64,000 bases of DNA. It comes from Macrostomum hystrix. Lineage: Eukaryota; Platyhelminthes; Macrostomidae. The number at the start of each line of letters is the position of its first letter. Position 1 is the stretch's first letter. Location of the stretch: assembly GCA_950097015.1 (NCBI GenBank), contig CATNEN010000001.1, positions 11,430,001-11,494,000 on the forward strand. The letters run 5' to 3'. The notes under the pieces were generated by a model that was given only the letters and a program-made list of their open reading frames with translations, was not told where the DNA came from and did no database searches. Of this stretch, positions 37,501 through 48,384 are shown in pieces. Position numbers and translations under genes: made by a program.

Positions 37501-40500
37501 TTGAGTTTAATGACTGATTTGAGGTTAATGAATGATTTGAGCCTATGACTGATTTGAGGTTAATGACTGATTTGAGTTTAATGACTGATTTAAGTTTAAT
37601 GACTGATTTGAGGTTAATGACTGATTTGAGTTTAATGACTGATTTGAGTTTAATGACTGATTTGAGTTTAATGACTGATTTGAGCCTATGACTGATTTGA
37701 GGTTAATGACTGATTTGAGTTTAATGACTGATTTAAGTTTAATGACTGATTTGAGGTTAATGACTGATTTGAGTTTAATGACTGATTTGAGTTTAATGAC
37801 TGATTTGAGTTTAATGATTGATTTGAGTTTAATGACTGATTTGAGCCTATGACTGATTTGAGGTTAATGACTGATTTGAGTTTAATGACTGATTTAAGTT
37901 TAATGACTGATTTGAGGTTAATGACTGATTTGAGTTTAATGACTGATTTGAGTTTAATGAATGATTTGAGGTTAATGAATGATTTGAGCCTATGACTGAT
38001 TTGAGGTTAATGACTGATTTGAGTTTAATGACTGATTTAAGTTTAATGACTGATTTGAGGTTAATGACTGATTTGAGTTTAATGAATGATTTGAGGTTAA
38101 TGAATGATTTGAGCCTATGACTGATTTGAGGTTAATGACTGATTTGAGTTTAATGACTGATTTAAGTTTAATGACTGATTTGAGGTTAATGACTGATTTG
38201 AGTTTAATGACTGATTTGAGTTTAATGACTGATTTGAGTTTAATGATTGATTTGAGTTTAATGACTGATTTGAGCCTATGACTGATTTGAGGTTAATGAC
38301 TGATTTGAGTTTAATGACTGATTTAAGTTTAATGACTGATTTGAGGTTAATGACTGATTTGAGTTTAATGACTGATTTGAGTTTAATGACTGATTTGAGT
38401 TTAATGACTGATTTGAGGTTAATGACTGATTTGAGTTTAATGACTGATTTGAGTTTAATGATTGATTTGAGTTTAATGACTGATTTGAGTTTAATGACTG
38501 ATTTGAGTTTAATGACTGATTTGAGGTTAATGACTGATTTGAGTTTAATGACTGATTTGAGTTTAATGAATGATTTGAGCCTATGACTGATTTGAGTTTA
38601 ATGACTGATTTGAGCCTATGACTGATTTGAGGTTAATGACTGATTTGAGCCTATGACTGATTTGAGGTTAATGACTGATTTGAGTTCAATGACTGATTTG
38701 AGCCTATGACTGATTTGAGTTTAATGACTGATTTGAGCCTATGACTGATTTGAGGTTAATGACTGATTTGAGCCTATGACTGATTTGAGGTTAATGACTG
38801 ATTTGAGTTCAATGACTGATTTGAGCCTATGACTGATTTGAGTTTAATGACTGATTTGAGCCTATGACTAACTTAAGCTAATGATTTATGACTATGATCA
38901 AATTCGATCATAGTCAGTGATAAAGAAAGGAGAAAGAAGTAAACTCACCTGCACGAGGCGTAAATAACATGCTGTTCAGTTGCCGAATAGTAATGCCGGC
39001 AAAATATGAAATCCATAATTGAACCCACACTGTAATCATCCGGCGCATGTTCAACACTAGACGGCGAACCAGGCTGTGGCGCGGGAATGTTATAACTGCT
39101 TGCCGACTGTTTTCTATTGTCTTTGATGCCAGCAACTACATTTGCAGAGCAGTTGGCTGGATCAGATAGCTCAGATTTGATATGCACAGATTCGCTCAGG
39201 TTAGGTGAGACACTCGGAGCCTCTGTGTCAGAGGTAGCAGATGCTGGAACAGACAGTGGCGCCAGGGCAGAACCCGCCGCCGCCGCTGATGTTATCGTCG
39301 TAGAAGCTGCCGAAGTTAACGTAGCAACAGTTGATCTTGGCTTCAGAAGGCAAACTAGTGACGATGGAGAATTTGTGCCTGGCGTTCCTGCAGATAGGAA
39401 CAAAATGAATACCATTATTTAGTTATATACTTTACTAATTTTAGGGCGTTACAAAATTCTCACCTGAACTGTTTGATGCAGGCAGTGGTTGCACTTTAAT
39501 AGTGACATCGACTGTAACAGGATGATCGCCAGACTTAGCTGGCAATAGGCGCAGTGTCAGCTGATTTGGCAAAGAAGGCGACATGACTGGCGCTGAATGG
39601 CCTAGGTGAGTAGTTTTAAGGATTTATCGGGACTAATGGGCAATGAAGTTTAGGTTTCTAAATATTTTTGATGGGAGCTCTGAAGGACAAGCGATAAGAT
39701 TTATGAAGGATTAACGATGGGGTTTATGAAGGATTAACGATGGGATTTATGAAGGATTAACGATGGGGTTTATGAAAGATTAACGATGGGATTATGAAGG
39801 ATTAACGATAGGGTTTATGAAGGATTAACGATGGGGTTTATGAAGGATTAACGATGGGATTTATGAAGGATTAACGATGGGATTATGAAGGATTAACGAT
39901 AGGGTTTATGAAGGATTAGCGATGGGATTTATGAAGGATTAACGATAGGATTATGAAAGATTAACGATGGGGTTTATGAAGGATTAACGATGGGGTTTAT
40001 GAAGGATTAACGATGGGTTTTATGAAGGATTAACGAGGGTTTTATGAAGGATTAACGATGGGATTTATGAAGGATTAACGATAGGATTATGAAGGATTAA
40101 CGATGGGGTTTATGAAGGATCAACGATGGGGTATATGAAGGATTAACGATGGGATTTATGAAGGATTAACGATGGGGTTTATGAAGGATTAACGATGGGA
40201 TTTATGAAGGATTAACGATAGGATTATGAAAGATTAACGATGGGTTTTATGAAGGATTAACGATGGGGTTTATGGAGGATTAACGATGGGATTTATGAAG
40301 GATTAACGATGGGGTTTATGGAAGATTAATGGTGGGGTTTATAAAGGATTACCAATAAAATTTATGAAGATTAACGATAGGATTTATGAAGGATTAACAA
40401 TAGGATTTATGAAGGATTAACGATTGGATTTATGAAAGATTAACGATGAACTTTCTGATGGATTATTGATAGGGTCTCGGGATCAATAACAGGATTTGTG

Positions 40501-43500
40501 AGAGATTATCGATGAGATTTCTTTTGGATTATTGATGGAATCTCCGAACTCAAGCGGGTGATTAATAATTATATATTTTTGAGATTGGTAAACAATTTAT
40601 TGTCCGGTAATAAAATTTATAAAGAATTTTAGTTAAACAGAAGTTAAAAAAGAACTCTAAACAAAAAACAAACCTTTTAATGAGTCGATGTATGGCCTTA
40701 TCAGGTGTCTATCATCTTCATGCACAATAGTAAGGAATGAGGTCTGCATTAGATCGTCCACTGTATAATCGACGTAGTTACAAATGTTGGGAGACACGTA
40801 ATAGATGCGCGACGATTGGGTCACAACTATTAGGAAGCCCTCGATTACCTGTGCAAAGTTTACGGGAAAATATTATTTGCTGTTCATTCGAGCTTTTTTT
40901 TAATAACAATCGCTAATAGTGACAAAATTTAGTAATAGATTGACAAAATATTTAAAAGGCTATAAGACCGTTTCTTAAAAGTTAACATGTCGTGTCTATT
41001 TTTATCTTAACGGTAACAACACATATTTAATACAGGTAACAGGAGAACACTATAAAGACTTACATTTATAAGGAATAATCAATATCTAACAGATAGCAAT
41101 CCATATCTAACAGATAGCAACCCATATCTAACAGATAGCAATCCATATCTAACAGATAGCAATCCATATCTAACAGATAGCAATCCATATCTAACAGATA
41201 GCAATCCATATCTAATAGATAGCAATCCATATCTAACAGATAGCAATCCATATCTAACAGATAGCAATCCATATCTAACAGATAGCAATCCATATCTAAC
41301 AGATAGCAATCCATATCTAACAGATAGGAATCCAAGTCTAACAGGTAACAACCCAAGTCTAACAGGTAACAACCCAAGTCGAACAGGTAACAACCCAAGT
41401 CTAACAGGTAACAACCATTACATCTGACAGGTTGTATTTTTCGTGTTAAAATAGAATCGATCAAAAAATGTTAACGAAAAAAGTACTAAACATTAACGCA
41501 ACTTTTTAAGGCCCAAAAAATCCTGAACTTAAACTGTTCAATTCGTTTAACAAAAATAATACTTTTTAACTCAAATTAACTGATTAACTGAATTAAGCAC
41601 GAGTCAAGGTTCCTTTTAAACTGTACCATAATGTCAGTGCTAAAAATATGAAATATTGGCAAATAAACTGTAAATTAGCAGTTCAAAATTTTACGCTTCT
41701 TGTTTAACAGTTCCGTGCGTCTACTAGGTTAAGAATCGTGTCTAACAGCTTAAAATACATCTAAATAATAAAGCTTCGTGTCTAACATTGTTAGTTAAGC
41801 ATCGTGTCTAACATTGTCAGTTAAGCATCGTCTAACATTGTTAGTTAAGCATCGTGTCTAACATTGTCAGTTAAGCATCGTGTCTAACATTGTTAGTTAA
41901 GCATCGTGTCTAACATTGTCAGTTAAGCATCGTGTCTAACATTGTCAGTTAAGCATCGTGTCTAACATTGTTAGTTAAGCATCGTGTCTAACATTGTCAG
42001 TTAAGCATCGTGTCTAATATTGTTAGTTAAGCATCGTGTCTAACATTGTCAGTTAAGCATCGTGTCTAACATTGTCAGTTAAGCATCGTGTCTAACATTG
42101 TCAGTTAAGCATCGTGTCTAACATTGTCAGTTAAGCATCGTGTCTAACATTGTCAGTTAAGCATCGTGTCTAACATTGTCAGTTAAGCATCGTGTCTAAC
42201 ATTGTCAGTTAAGCATCGTGTCTAACATTGTTAGTTAAGCATCGTGTCTAACATTGTCAGTTAAGCATCGTCTAACATTGTTAGTTAAGCATCGTGTCTA
42301 ACATTGTCAGTTAAGCATCGTGTCTAACATTGTTAGTTAAGCATCGTGTCTAACATTGTCAGTTAAGCATCGTGTCTAACATTGTCAGTTAAGCATCGTG
42401 TCTAACATTGTTAGTTAAGCATCGTGTCTAACATTGTTAGTTAAGCATCGTGTCTAACATTGTTAGTTAAGCATCGTGTCTAACATTGTCAGTTAAGCAT
42501 CGTGTCTAACATTGTTAGTTAAGCATCGTGTCTAACATTGTTAGTTAAGCATCGTGTCTAACATTGTCAGTTAAGCATCGTGTCTAACATTGTTAGTTAA
42601 GCATCGTGTCTAACATTGTCAGTTAAGCATCGTGTCTAACATTGTCAGTTAAGCATCGTGTCTAACATTGTCAGTTAAGCATCGTGTCTAACATTGTCAG
42701 TTAAGCATCGTGTCTAACATTGTCAGTTAAGCATCGTGTCTAACATTGTCAGTTAAGCATCGTGTCTAACATTGTCAGTTAAGCATCGTGTCTAACATTG
42801 TCAGTTAAGCATCGTGTCTAACATTGTCAGTTAAGCATCGTGTCTAACATTGTCAGTTAAGCATCGTGTCTAACATTGTCAGTTAAGCATCGTGTCTAAC
42901 ATTGTCAGTTAAGCATCGTGTCTAACATTGTCAGTTAAGCATCGTGTCTAACATTGTCAGTTAAGCATCGTGTCTAACATTGTCAGTTAAGCATCGTGTC
43001 TAACATTGTCAGTTAAGCATCGTGTCTAACATTGTCAGTTAAGCATCGTGTCTAACATTGTCAGTTAAGCATCGTGTCTAACATTGTCAGTTAAGCATCG
43101 TGTCTAACATTGTCAGTTAAGCATCGTGTCTAACATTGTCAGTTAAGCATCGTGTCTAACATTGTCAGTTAAGCATCGTGTCTAACAGCTAATTAAAAAT
43201 ATCGCGTATCTCGTCTAGCATTAGCTAAAATAAAATAAGCAGGCAATTGAAAACTGTCTAGCCTTGTGTCTAAAACATTGTTCTTAATATCTAACATGCG
43301 AAAAAAAACAATGCCTGCAATTCATCAATCAATTCATCAAACTCACATCAAGGATGAGCGAACCCAACAGCTGTGCGTGATTCAAATTTGAAGATCGATT
43401 AGGAACAGTCTGGCCAATTTGAACCGCTCCGACGCTGTTAATAGCTGTTGAAGTTGGTTGGACTGCTTGCTCTTTTTTAACGCTTCTAGCAGTTTTGCCA

Positions 43501-43721
43501 GCCATGCTGTGAATAATCTGTTGTTTATTATCGTCAATTTGTTTCACATCATCACTGTGCTCCAAAGTAATTTCTAAGCTTTCATCACTGCCGACTGGTT
43601 CGACTGCAGCTGGCGTCAGTGACGCAGATGACACAGCGACAATTCTAATCTTTTCTTTATCATCGTCGGCCAATTTTAATGGCAGGCTGGCGACAGAGCC
43701 GTCGCCAATGCCAGTTGTCAT
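17045..43721 (-). CDS. NCOA: p160 nuclear-receptor coactivator (NCOA/SRC/taiman family)
   Basis: Nuclear coactivator that binds ligand-activated receptors by LXXLL motifs. Minus-strand exons: 43347-43721, 40674-40848, 39464-39592, 38949-39387, 25338-25453, 24191-24329, 22198-22885, 21457-22038, 17045-19792. Every junction is GT-AG and in phase, giving 1796 residues. Exons 1-2 form a PAS-A core (LLGSLILD joined to VIEGFLIVV, then YYVSPNICNYV, SFLTIVHEDD). Exon 6 has the SRC-type PAS-B end (VYRCKVSEGKYAF, KTRSKLTPDG, FASTHCIVR). LXXLL motifs: LMELL (21511-21525), LADLL (19289-19303), LERLL next to the stop (17054-17068). Four psi-K-x-E SUMO-type sites (VKKE, IKSE twice, IKYE). The C-terminal half is rich in Gln, His and Pro. 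The bHLH normally before PAS-A is absent: an in-frame TAA lies 15 bases before the ATG at 43721. Intron 4 is 13.5 kb. Confidence 0.88.
19793..20629. other. NCOA intron 8, unique part
   Basis: Non-repetitive AT-rich intron sequence. A gggggttcgaatc motif near 19826 resembles a tRNA B box but has no A box at the right distance. Confidence 0.6.
20630..21090. repeat. 20-bp minisatellite in NCOA intron 8
   Basis: About 22 copies of ttgggtaagtagatttggaa. Copies ending gaa and gag alternate, giving a 40-bp higher-order unit. GGGTAAGT is splice-donor-like, but on the strand opposite to the gene. Confidence 0.95.
21457..22038 (-). other. NCOA exon 8 with an unrecognised folded-looking module
   Basis: The first 65 or so residues (LANLDDRERQTLINLG, then MYRNFSRQPNPEKATEI, then MMDIWKPHFGGHDKFMNQL) look like a compact helical domain, unlike the Gln/Ser/Pro-rich sequence on both sides. 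I do not recognise this module from vertebrate NCOA1-3. The exon also encodes the LMELL receptor-binding motif (21511-21525) near its end. Confidence 0.7.
23176..24115. repeat. 24-bp minisatellite in NCOA intron 6
   Basis: About 39 copies of a 24-bp unit containing ttatttatcccactttctca, with a homogeneous ttatccattatttatccc subfamily at about 23770-23940. It fills most of the intron 22886-24190. Confidence 0.95.
24766..25232. repeat. 21-bp minisatellite in NCOA intron 5
   Basis: About 21 copies of a unit containing tgacccgtgacccaatctct with tgaccaaatctctgaccc variants. It lies in the intron 24330-25337. Confidence 0.93.
25454..27524. other. NCOA intron 4, first unique block with microsatellites
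   Basis: Mostly unique sequence. It holds short CAG runs (about 25877-25893 and 26797-26830 as CTG), a TG run (25920-25943) and a GA run (about 26010-26035). Short open frames on either strand show no recognisable domain. Confidence 0.6.
25920..25943. repeat. TG microsatellite
   Basis: Twelve uninterrupted TG dinucleotides in NCOA intron 4, preceded by an alternating purine-pyrimidine tract (catatacatatg). Confidence 0.95.
27525..28415. repeat. 18/19-bp minisatellite in NCOA intron 4
   Basis: About 47 copies of aatctgaatcatgacactc (19 bp) mixed with the 18-bp form aatctgaatcatgacctg. Longer blocks of mixed forms recur, for example the segments starting near 27660 and 27790. Confidence 0.95.
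28416..29154. other. NCOA intron 4, unique block
   Basis: AT-rich unique intron sequence between two arrays. I see no gene or mobile element in it. Confidence 0.5.
29155..32150. repeat. 29/30-bp purine-rich minisatellite, 3 kb
   Basis: About 100 copies of a unit containing ggggagaagagtgaggagag followed by atttgggata, or by atggagata in the 29-bp form. The plus strand is overwhelmingly purine. Subfamilies (with ttttgtata, or ttcggaata) occur in blocks at 30.3-31.25 kb and 31.75-32.13 kb. The mix of 29 and 30 bp lets very long open frames appear on the minus strand. Confidence 0.96.
32151..33334. other. NCOA intron 4, unique block
   Basis: Unique sequence of mixed composition. A 112-codon open frame (32767-33105, plus) has no recognisable domain and probably occurs by chance. 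Confidence 0.5.
33335..34195. repeat. Composite repeat built on cgattctt-gaaa motifs
   Basis: Degenerate units of about 15-17 bp (cgattcttcgaaa, cgattcttagaaa) arranged in a longer recurring order: the series with ttcttccaaatggacgattc repeats several times at roughly 160-bp spacing. It lies in NCOA intron 4. It is short-range palindromic because of the ttcgaa core. Confidence 0.85.
34196..35009. other. NCOA intron 4, unique block
   Basis: AT-rich unique intron sequence with no gene, RNA or mobile element that I can support. Confidence 0.5.
35010..38880. repeat. 18-bp minisatellite with higher-order structure, 3.9 kb
   Basis: About 215 copies of tgactgatttgagtttaa with gaggttaa, taagtttaa and 17-bp gagcctatgac variants. 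Variant order repeats at 787 bp (35504 versus 36291; 35844 versus 36631) and at 323 bp (36631, 36954, 37277). The repeats lie in NCOA intron 4. Confidence 0.96.
39683..40450. repeat. 23-bp minisatellite in NCOA intron 2
   Basis: About 33 copies of a unit containing tttatgaaggattaacgatg. A 22-bp form lacks one t. It occupies most of the intron 39593-40673. Confidence 0.94.
41080..41420. repeat. 21-bp minisatellite in NCOA intron 1
   Basis: About 16 copies of agcaatccatatctaacag plus at, ending in a diverged block with taacaacccaagtctaacag. It lies in the intron 40849-43346, which also holds the 26-bp array. Confidence 0.94.
41745..43190. repeat. 26-bp minisatellite in NCOA intron 1
   Basis: About 55 copies of a unit containing gttaagcatcgtgtctaaca. 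Two variants (ttgtcag and ttgttag) are interspersed up to about 42600. From there to 43190 the copies are essentially identical, suggesting a recent expansion at the side nearest exon 1. Confidence 0.96.
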
Positions 43722-45523
43722 GGCAACAGCGTGGAATTATGTTGCAACTATAATTGAAGAATCAGTCTGCTATGGTGCTGGGCTAGTAAAATTTAGCCTT
43801 TGAATTGTGATAGCTTTCTTGAATAAGTCTAAACTCTCTTAATTCTCACAGAGATCTCTGGGCGCTTAGATGATTTGTCTAAAATGATATCTTTAAAATC
43901 TCGATTAAGGCTCACATTGCTAAATGGTTGAGCCTTTGATTCAGTGCTAAAAGTGATGCTGCAGTAGTAGCTGAAAATTTGAGAAAAATAGTCTAAGGAT
44001 TTATTATTACTAAATAAGATAGGTGAATAATAATGAAGTACAATAGGTTATAAAAATATACACATACTTTTAAATCCAATTATAACATAATTTACACATC
44101 ATGTAATAAGTAAGTAATTTTTATGGCATTCAAGTTCATTTAAAAGAATATGATTTTTATTAAAATATTGTAATAATTATCATTCTGTAATACTTGCTAT
44201 TAGACTAGATAACAGTTATACCATTAACAATAAACACAAAGACAGCCTTACTATATTTAGCATGGAATAATATTTAAGCATGGGAGTAGGTATGCATTTC
44301 ACAGAATCAATAGCAAAAAACTGTAGCATCTTGCTGTGAATGAATCTGAGAGACGGCTTGCTTACAAATATGGTAGATCAGATCAGCACTACAACATTTT
44401 TTATATCTTTGGTATTAAAGTACTGCAAAACATTCTGTGTCTTACTTTATATGAACAATACTTCTCAATAACATAGCTTATGTATATTTATTAACAATAT
44501 ATGAATGGCAGCTACATATATTTTAACTAAAAAGATAGAAATACAACATAAAACAAAATAAATATTTAGGTTATTTTTACAAGCAAAAATATTTGGTGCA
44601 CTATAAATAAAGTTTGAAGTAAAAAACTTGGTTTTTAAATATTACATTTTTTAAACATTTCCATCATTCTTCATTTGTGGGCCAAAAAAAGAACCTAAAA
44701 AAGACAGTGGGCCACAATGACTATAGAAATATGAGATAGGGGAGAGATAAGACAGAGAAGAGATGACAGGGAAGATGAGATATACAGGAAAGATAAGACA
44801 CAGGAAAGGTGAGACACAGGGTAGATGAGACAGTGGAGAGATAATACATAGGAGAGATGAGCCATCAAAAAGATGAGACCAAAGAGAGATCATACAAGGG
44901 AAAGATGAAACAGAATATTTTAGGTTTTTTTACTCTAAATTACTTTAACATATTTTTGCACTTTTCAGAGCCTAAAAAGTATGAAGCAAGTCAAATCATG
45001 GGCAAAATTATGACAAAGAAGAGTCTAAAGTGTAATAGAGTGGTAAGTGGTCATGTGTTTGGCAAGCTGCCCAGAGATCATTAATTAAGTATATGCCTAG
45101 GAGCATAGTGTAAGAGTGTCTGATATTGATAATCTGAATCCAACTATTAGCAGACCTTTTAGGAACATTGAGAGTAGCCAATGAGCATCACTGTACCTCT
45201 CTTGACCATGGGAATCACCCAGTGACTTTCCCAAAACTGGCCCTACTGATAATTTTTATGTATATATCATTTTCTGTGCAAGTAAATTATGTTAACATAT
45301 GCCTAATGCAGAGCAGGAAACCAAAGTTATGCCAAATTTTCTATACTGATAATAATAAGTATATGTGAAGCTATAATAAATGGAACACAGTGAAATTACA
45401 CTTAAAAGTAATTAAACTTAAAATTCAAATTACAATAAAAAAACCACTAACTTTTGGAATTTGTTTTTTATTGCTATACTAATTATGCATAGCCACTTAA
45501 AGAGGCCTAGGCTCTATATATAT
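43722..45523. other. Upstream of NCOA: AT-rich, no gene seen
   Basis: Contains the expected 5' UTR and promoter of the NCOA gene. A splice-acceptor-like gattcttcaattatag ends about 27 bases before the ATG. At 44730-44910 there is a decayed patch of the gagatgagacagg repeat family found on both sides of TRIT1. No bHLH exon is apparent. Confidence 0.5.
44730..44910. repeat. Decayed copy of the 16-bp gagatgagacaca family
   Basis: Imperfect units such as gataagacagagaagagatg, gaaaggtgagacacaggg and taggagagatgagcc. This matches the 5.67-6.55 kb and 10.92-12.38 kb arrays in motif and spacing. Confidence 0.6.
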
Positions 45524-45790
45524 CATACATACGCAACCTCCCAAATCTTAGCCAGCCGTGAGACTTAGTTTTTGCTCTCATTTGCGACTTAGTTCATTTC
45601 ATTGCTCTATTTACGACTTAGTTTGCTCTCATTTGCTCTCTTTTTCTCTCCCCTTTTTCCTTTTCTTCACGCCTTTCTTTTTTGTCCCTTGGTCCCCCCT
45701 TTGATTTTTTTGCGCTTGGTCTATTGGTTTTTGCAACTTACCTTGCTTGGCCCTCGTTTCACCCAGTTGGCTGGGTGTTGCGCATGTATG
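45524..45790 (-). mobile_element. hAT-type MITE, copy 1
   Basis: A 267-bp non-coding element, inverted relative to copies 2 and 3. It has terminal inverted repeats (catacatacgcaacc on the left, gttgcgcatgtatg on the right) and an imperfect 8-bp flanking duplication, atatatat/atatacat. The interior is rich in aactaagtcg and gagagcaaa motifs shared with the other copies. Confidence 0.85.
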
Positions 45791-46528
45791 ATATACATAT
45801 ATTATTGTGGAAAGCCTTTCAATTATAGTTTTTCTATGGAAGTGCTTATTCCCATGGTCCTGTGCCGATAATTCTCTGCCTATCCACATGGCAGCTTATG
45901 GCAGCTTATACAGCAGATAACTTTAAGAACTTAAAGCACATATTTTACTGGAACTGTGTAGCAATTTTAATGTACTATATACAACTGGCCATACATATTT
46001 TCCAGAACCTGCAGTAGTGCCTCTTTTAATTACGAGCAATACACAGATTAACTTTAGAATAATATGTAAAGTTGCAAACAATTGCATGAGAAATTGCAAA
46101 AGAAATTTGAAAATTTTTATTACAATAATTAAAAAGGATAACATTAATGTCAGTTAATGAATGTGCAGGTCGAAATTTAGAACACTGTTGTATCACACTC
46201 GCAACTTTGTCGATCTATTGGCTCTAGGGTTCAACAAACGTTCAAACCTGAAAGGGCCTCGTTTCAGGCTTTTTCAGGAGGTTGATGTATCATCAACCAA
46301 ACAAGAATGTGTATTTTTTAACTTCAAACCTAAGCTATAGATTTTCTATTTAAGATATAATGATAAATCAAAAGCCAAGTTATAGAAAACAGTTACATCT
46401 TTCTAAAAAGTATCTGCTTTTGCTATTTTGTCAAATAGAAAAAAGTTATTCCTGCTTTTATCTAAAACCGAACAATGATTTTCATGTATCTTCAAACCAA
46501 ACAGAGAATTTGATGTTTGGTTTTACAA
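45791..46528. other. Intergenic AT-rich DNA between MITE copies
   Basis: No gene seen. A short segment at 45836-45895 recurs in inverted form near 47215-47292 (sharing ccatgggaataagc), suggesting remnants of another dispersed repeat. Confidence 0.45.
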
Positions 46529-46809
46529 CATACATGCGCAACACCCGGCCAACCCAGCCGAACCGGCCGGGTGAAACGAGGGCCAAGCAAGGTAAGTCGC
46601 AAAAACCAATCGACCAAGCGCCAAAAAATCAAAGGGGGGACCAAGGGACAAAAAAGGAAGGCGTGAAGAAAAGGAAAAAGGGGAGAGAAAAAGAGAGCAA
46701 ATGAGAGCAAACTAAGTCGTAAATAGAGCAATGAAATGAACTAAGTCGCAAATGAGAGCAAAAACTAAGTCGCAAGGCCGGCTAAGATTTGGGAGGTTGC
46801 GCATGTATG
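46529..46809 (+). mobile_element. hAT-type MITE, copy 2
   Basis: A 281-bp element with ends catacatgcgcaac and gttgcgcatgtatg and a perfect 8-bp target duplication, ttttacaa (46521-46528 and 46810-46817). It is the fullest copy of the family. It has no coding capacity. Confidence 0.9.
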
Positions 46810-48184
46810 TTTTACAATTTGAGTGAGTGGTTTAATCTTATTTTAAGGAGTGAACTAGGCCTATCAAGAATTATGTCATTTGAAAGCATTTTTCATGCTC
46901 TATAAATAACACTATTTATGGTCATTTAATTGGCAAGCTACCACATACAATCTTCATCTAAAGTACATACTGAAAAAAATGTTGTTAAAAAGTATGCTTT
47001 TGCAATAAAAATTTCTACTGAAACATCAATATCTTTCTTTCCACTTAATGCTTCATTGCACATCATGCCTCAGCTTGTAGATAATTTCTTCAACTTTCAA
47101 ATTAGTTGTTCTGTGAAACACAATAGCTTGTTTCTGTCTTGCACGAGACCAAGGAAGGAGTCAAAATTATTGTTCAGTTTTGAAGATACACTGTTCGGTT
47201 GATGATACATTACCTTAAGCAGAAAATTATTGGCATGGATCCCTGTGGATAAAATTGAAATTAATGGCACGGGACCATGGGAATAAGCTCTGCCTTTTTC
47301 TATAGCATTATTGTTTGTGGATAAAGTTTATCATTGGCTATATTATGTCAGTAAAATTTTCTAAAAAGTACAAAACAGTATAGAAAACTAACATAACATA
47401 GTAGAATCATCTTGCTTAGCTATAAGGAATTTAGATAAGCCCCTTTATTTCTTAAATATTAAATATATATATTCTACAAAAAACTAGGAAATATTCTACA
47501 CGCCGGGCTGCACTTTTTTGCCTTGCAACCCTTTCTTTGTTTACATATTTTACTGAAATGATATTATTCAAATAATATTCAGAAAGCCAGCATGGTTGAT
47601 GCTATATACAATTTTTGCTGTTAATTAAAATTTACTCGCGGATACTCGCGTCAACTCGCGGATACACGATAAGAATGCTGTGGATATTATTTTGTTCATG
47701 TTGGACATACGAGCGTACAAGATGTTTTTCAAGGAAAGGATCACAATTTTTTATTTTAAAAGTTGCAAGCAACTAATCAAATATCACAAACAAAAAAAGC
47801 TAAAATTTAGTTCCTTAGTTAAATACGTAATTTACATAATTAAAGTAAACGTTCAGTATTCACTGATCTTTATATAACATTTATTTACATGAAGAAGTGC
47901 CGAGCGGAAGTATTGTTGTTAACGATAATCCTAGTAAAAATCACCACTTGTCCTGACCCTGATTTTCATTCACTATATATCTAGTAAATAAGCATACCAG
48001 AGTGAATATAAATGCACGTATAATCACTGCATGTAAGTGGTTTTTATCCTTCCAGTTTCGCAAGCAAACTTTTTTAAGCATATATTTTTTGTTGATTTCA
48101 ACGAATTCAACGAAAATTCAGAATTTTTTCAGTTCTTAAAGTATATAAATCGCATAACTACTCGTATGCCCTCTGCCATTTCTG
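46810..48184. other. Intergenic AT-rich DNA, no gene seen
   Basis: Unique sequence apart from the inverted fragment near 47215-47292. Short open frames show no domain that I recognise. Confidence 0.45.
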
Positions 48185-48321
48185 TTGTGTATGCGGCTTG
48201 CATGCCGCCTAGAGTGCTAGCGCACGTGCCGTGTTGTGAGTTGCTCCAAGGCTCACTGTCTGCCCCAGAGACCGGTCTATAAGGCCGCGGAGTGGGGGGT
48301 TGGTATACGTTGTTTACGTGG
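48185..48321 (+). repeat. Direct repeat, left copy (LTR-like)
   Basis: Begins ttgtgtatgcggcttg and contains gccgcctagagtgc, gcgcacgtg and actgtctgccccag. It aligns over about 135 bp, with scattered differences, to 50095-50225 in the same orientation. The decayed transposase region lies between the two copies. Confidence 0.75.
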
Positions 48322-48327
48322 GTGCTG

Positions 48328-48384
48328 GTCATTTCGTCAGCTGCCAGTTCGTCAACTTGGTTGACGAACAGTTGACAAAATGAC
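48328..48384. repeat. Near-perfect palindrome
   Basis: Arms of 29 and 25 bases around a 3-base loop: gtcatttcgtcagctg on the left pairs with the complement of cagttgacaaaatgac on the right, with two mismatches and a 4-base insertion (ccag). It lies just after the left direct repeat. Confidence 0.85.

Noticed and set aside
35129-38586. Repeated MTDLSL frames
   Set aside because: The 18-bp unit is six codons long and happens to contain ATG and no stop in one frame. Frames end wherever a 17-bp unit shifts phase.
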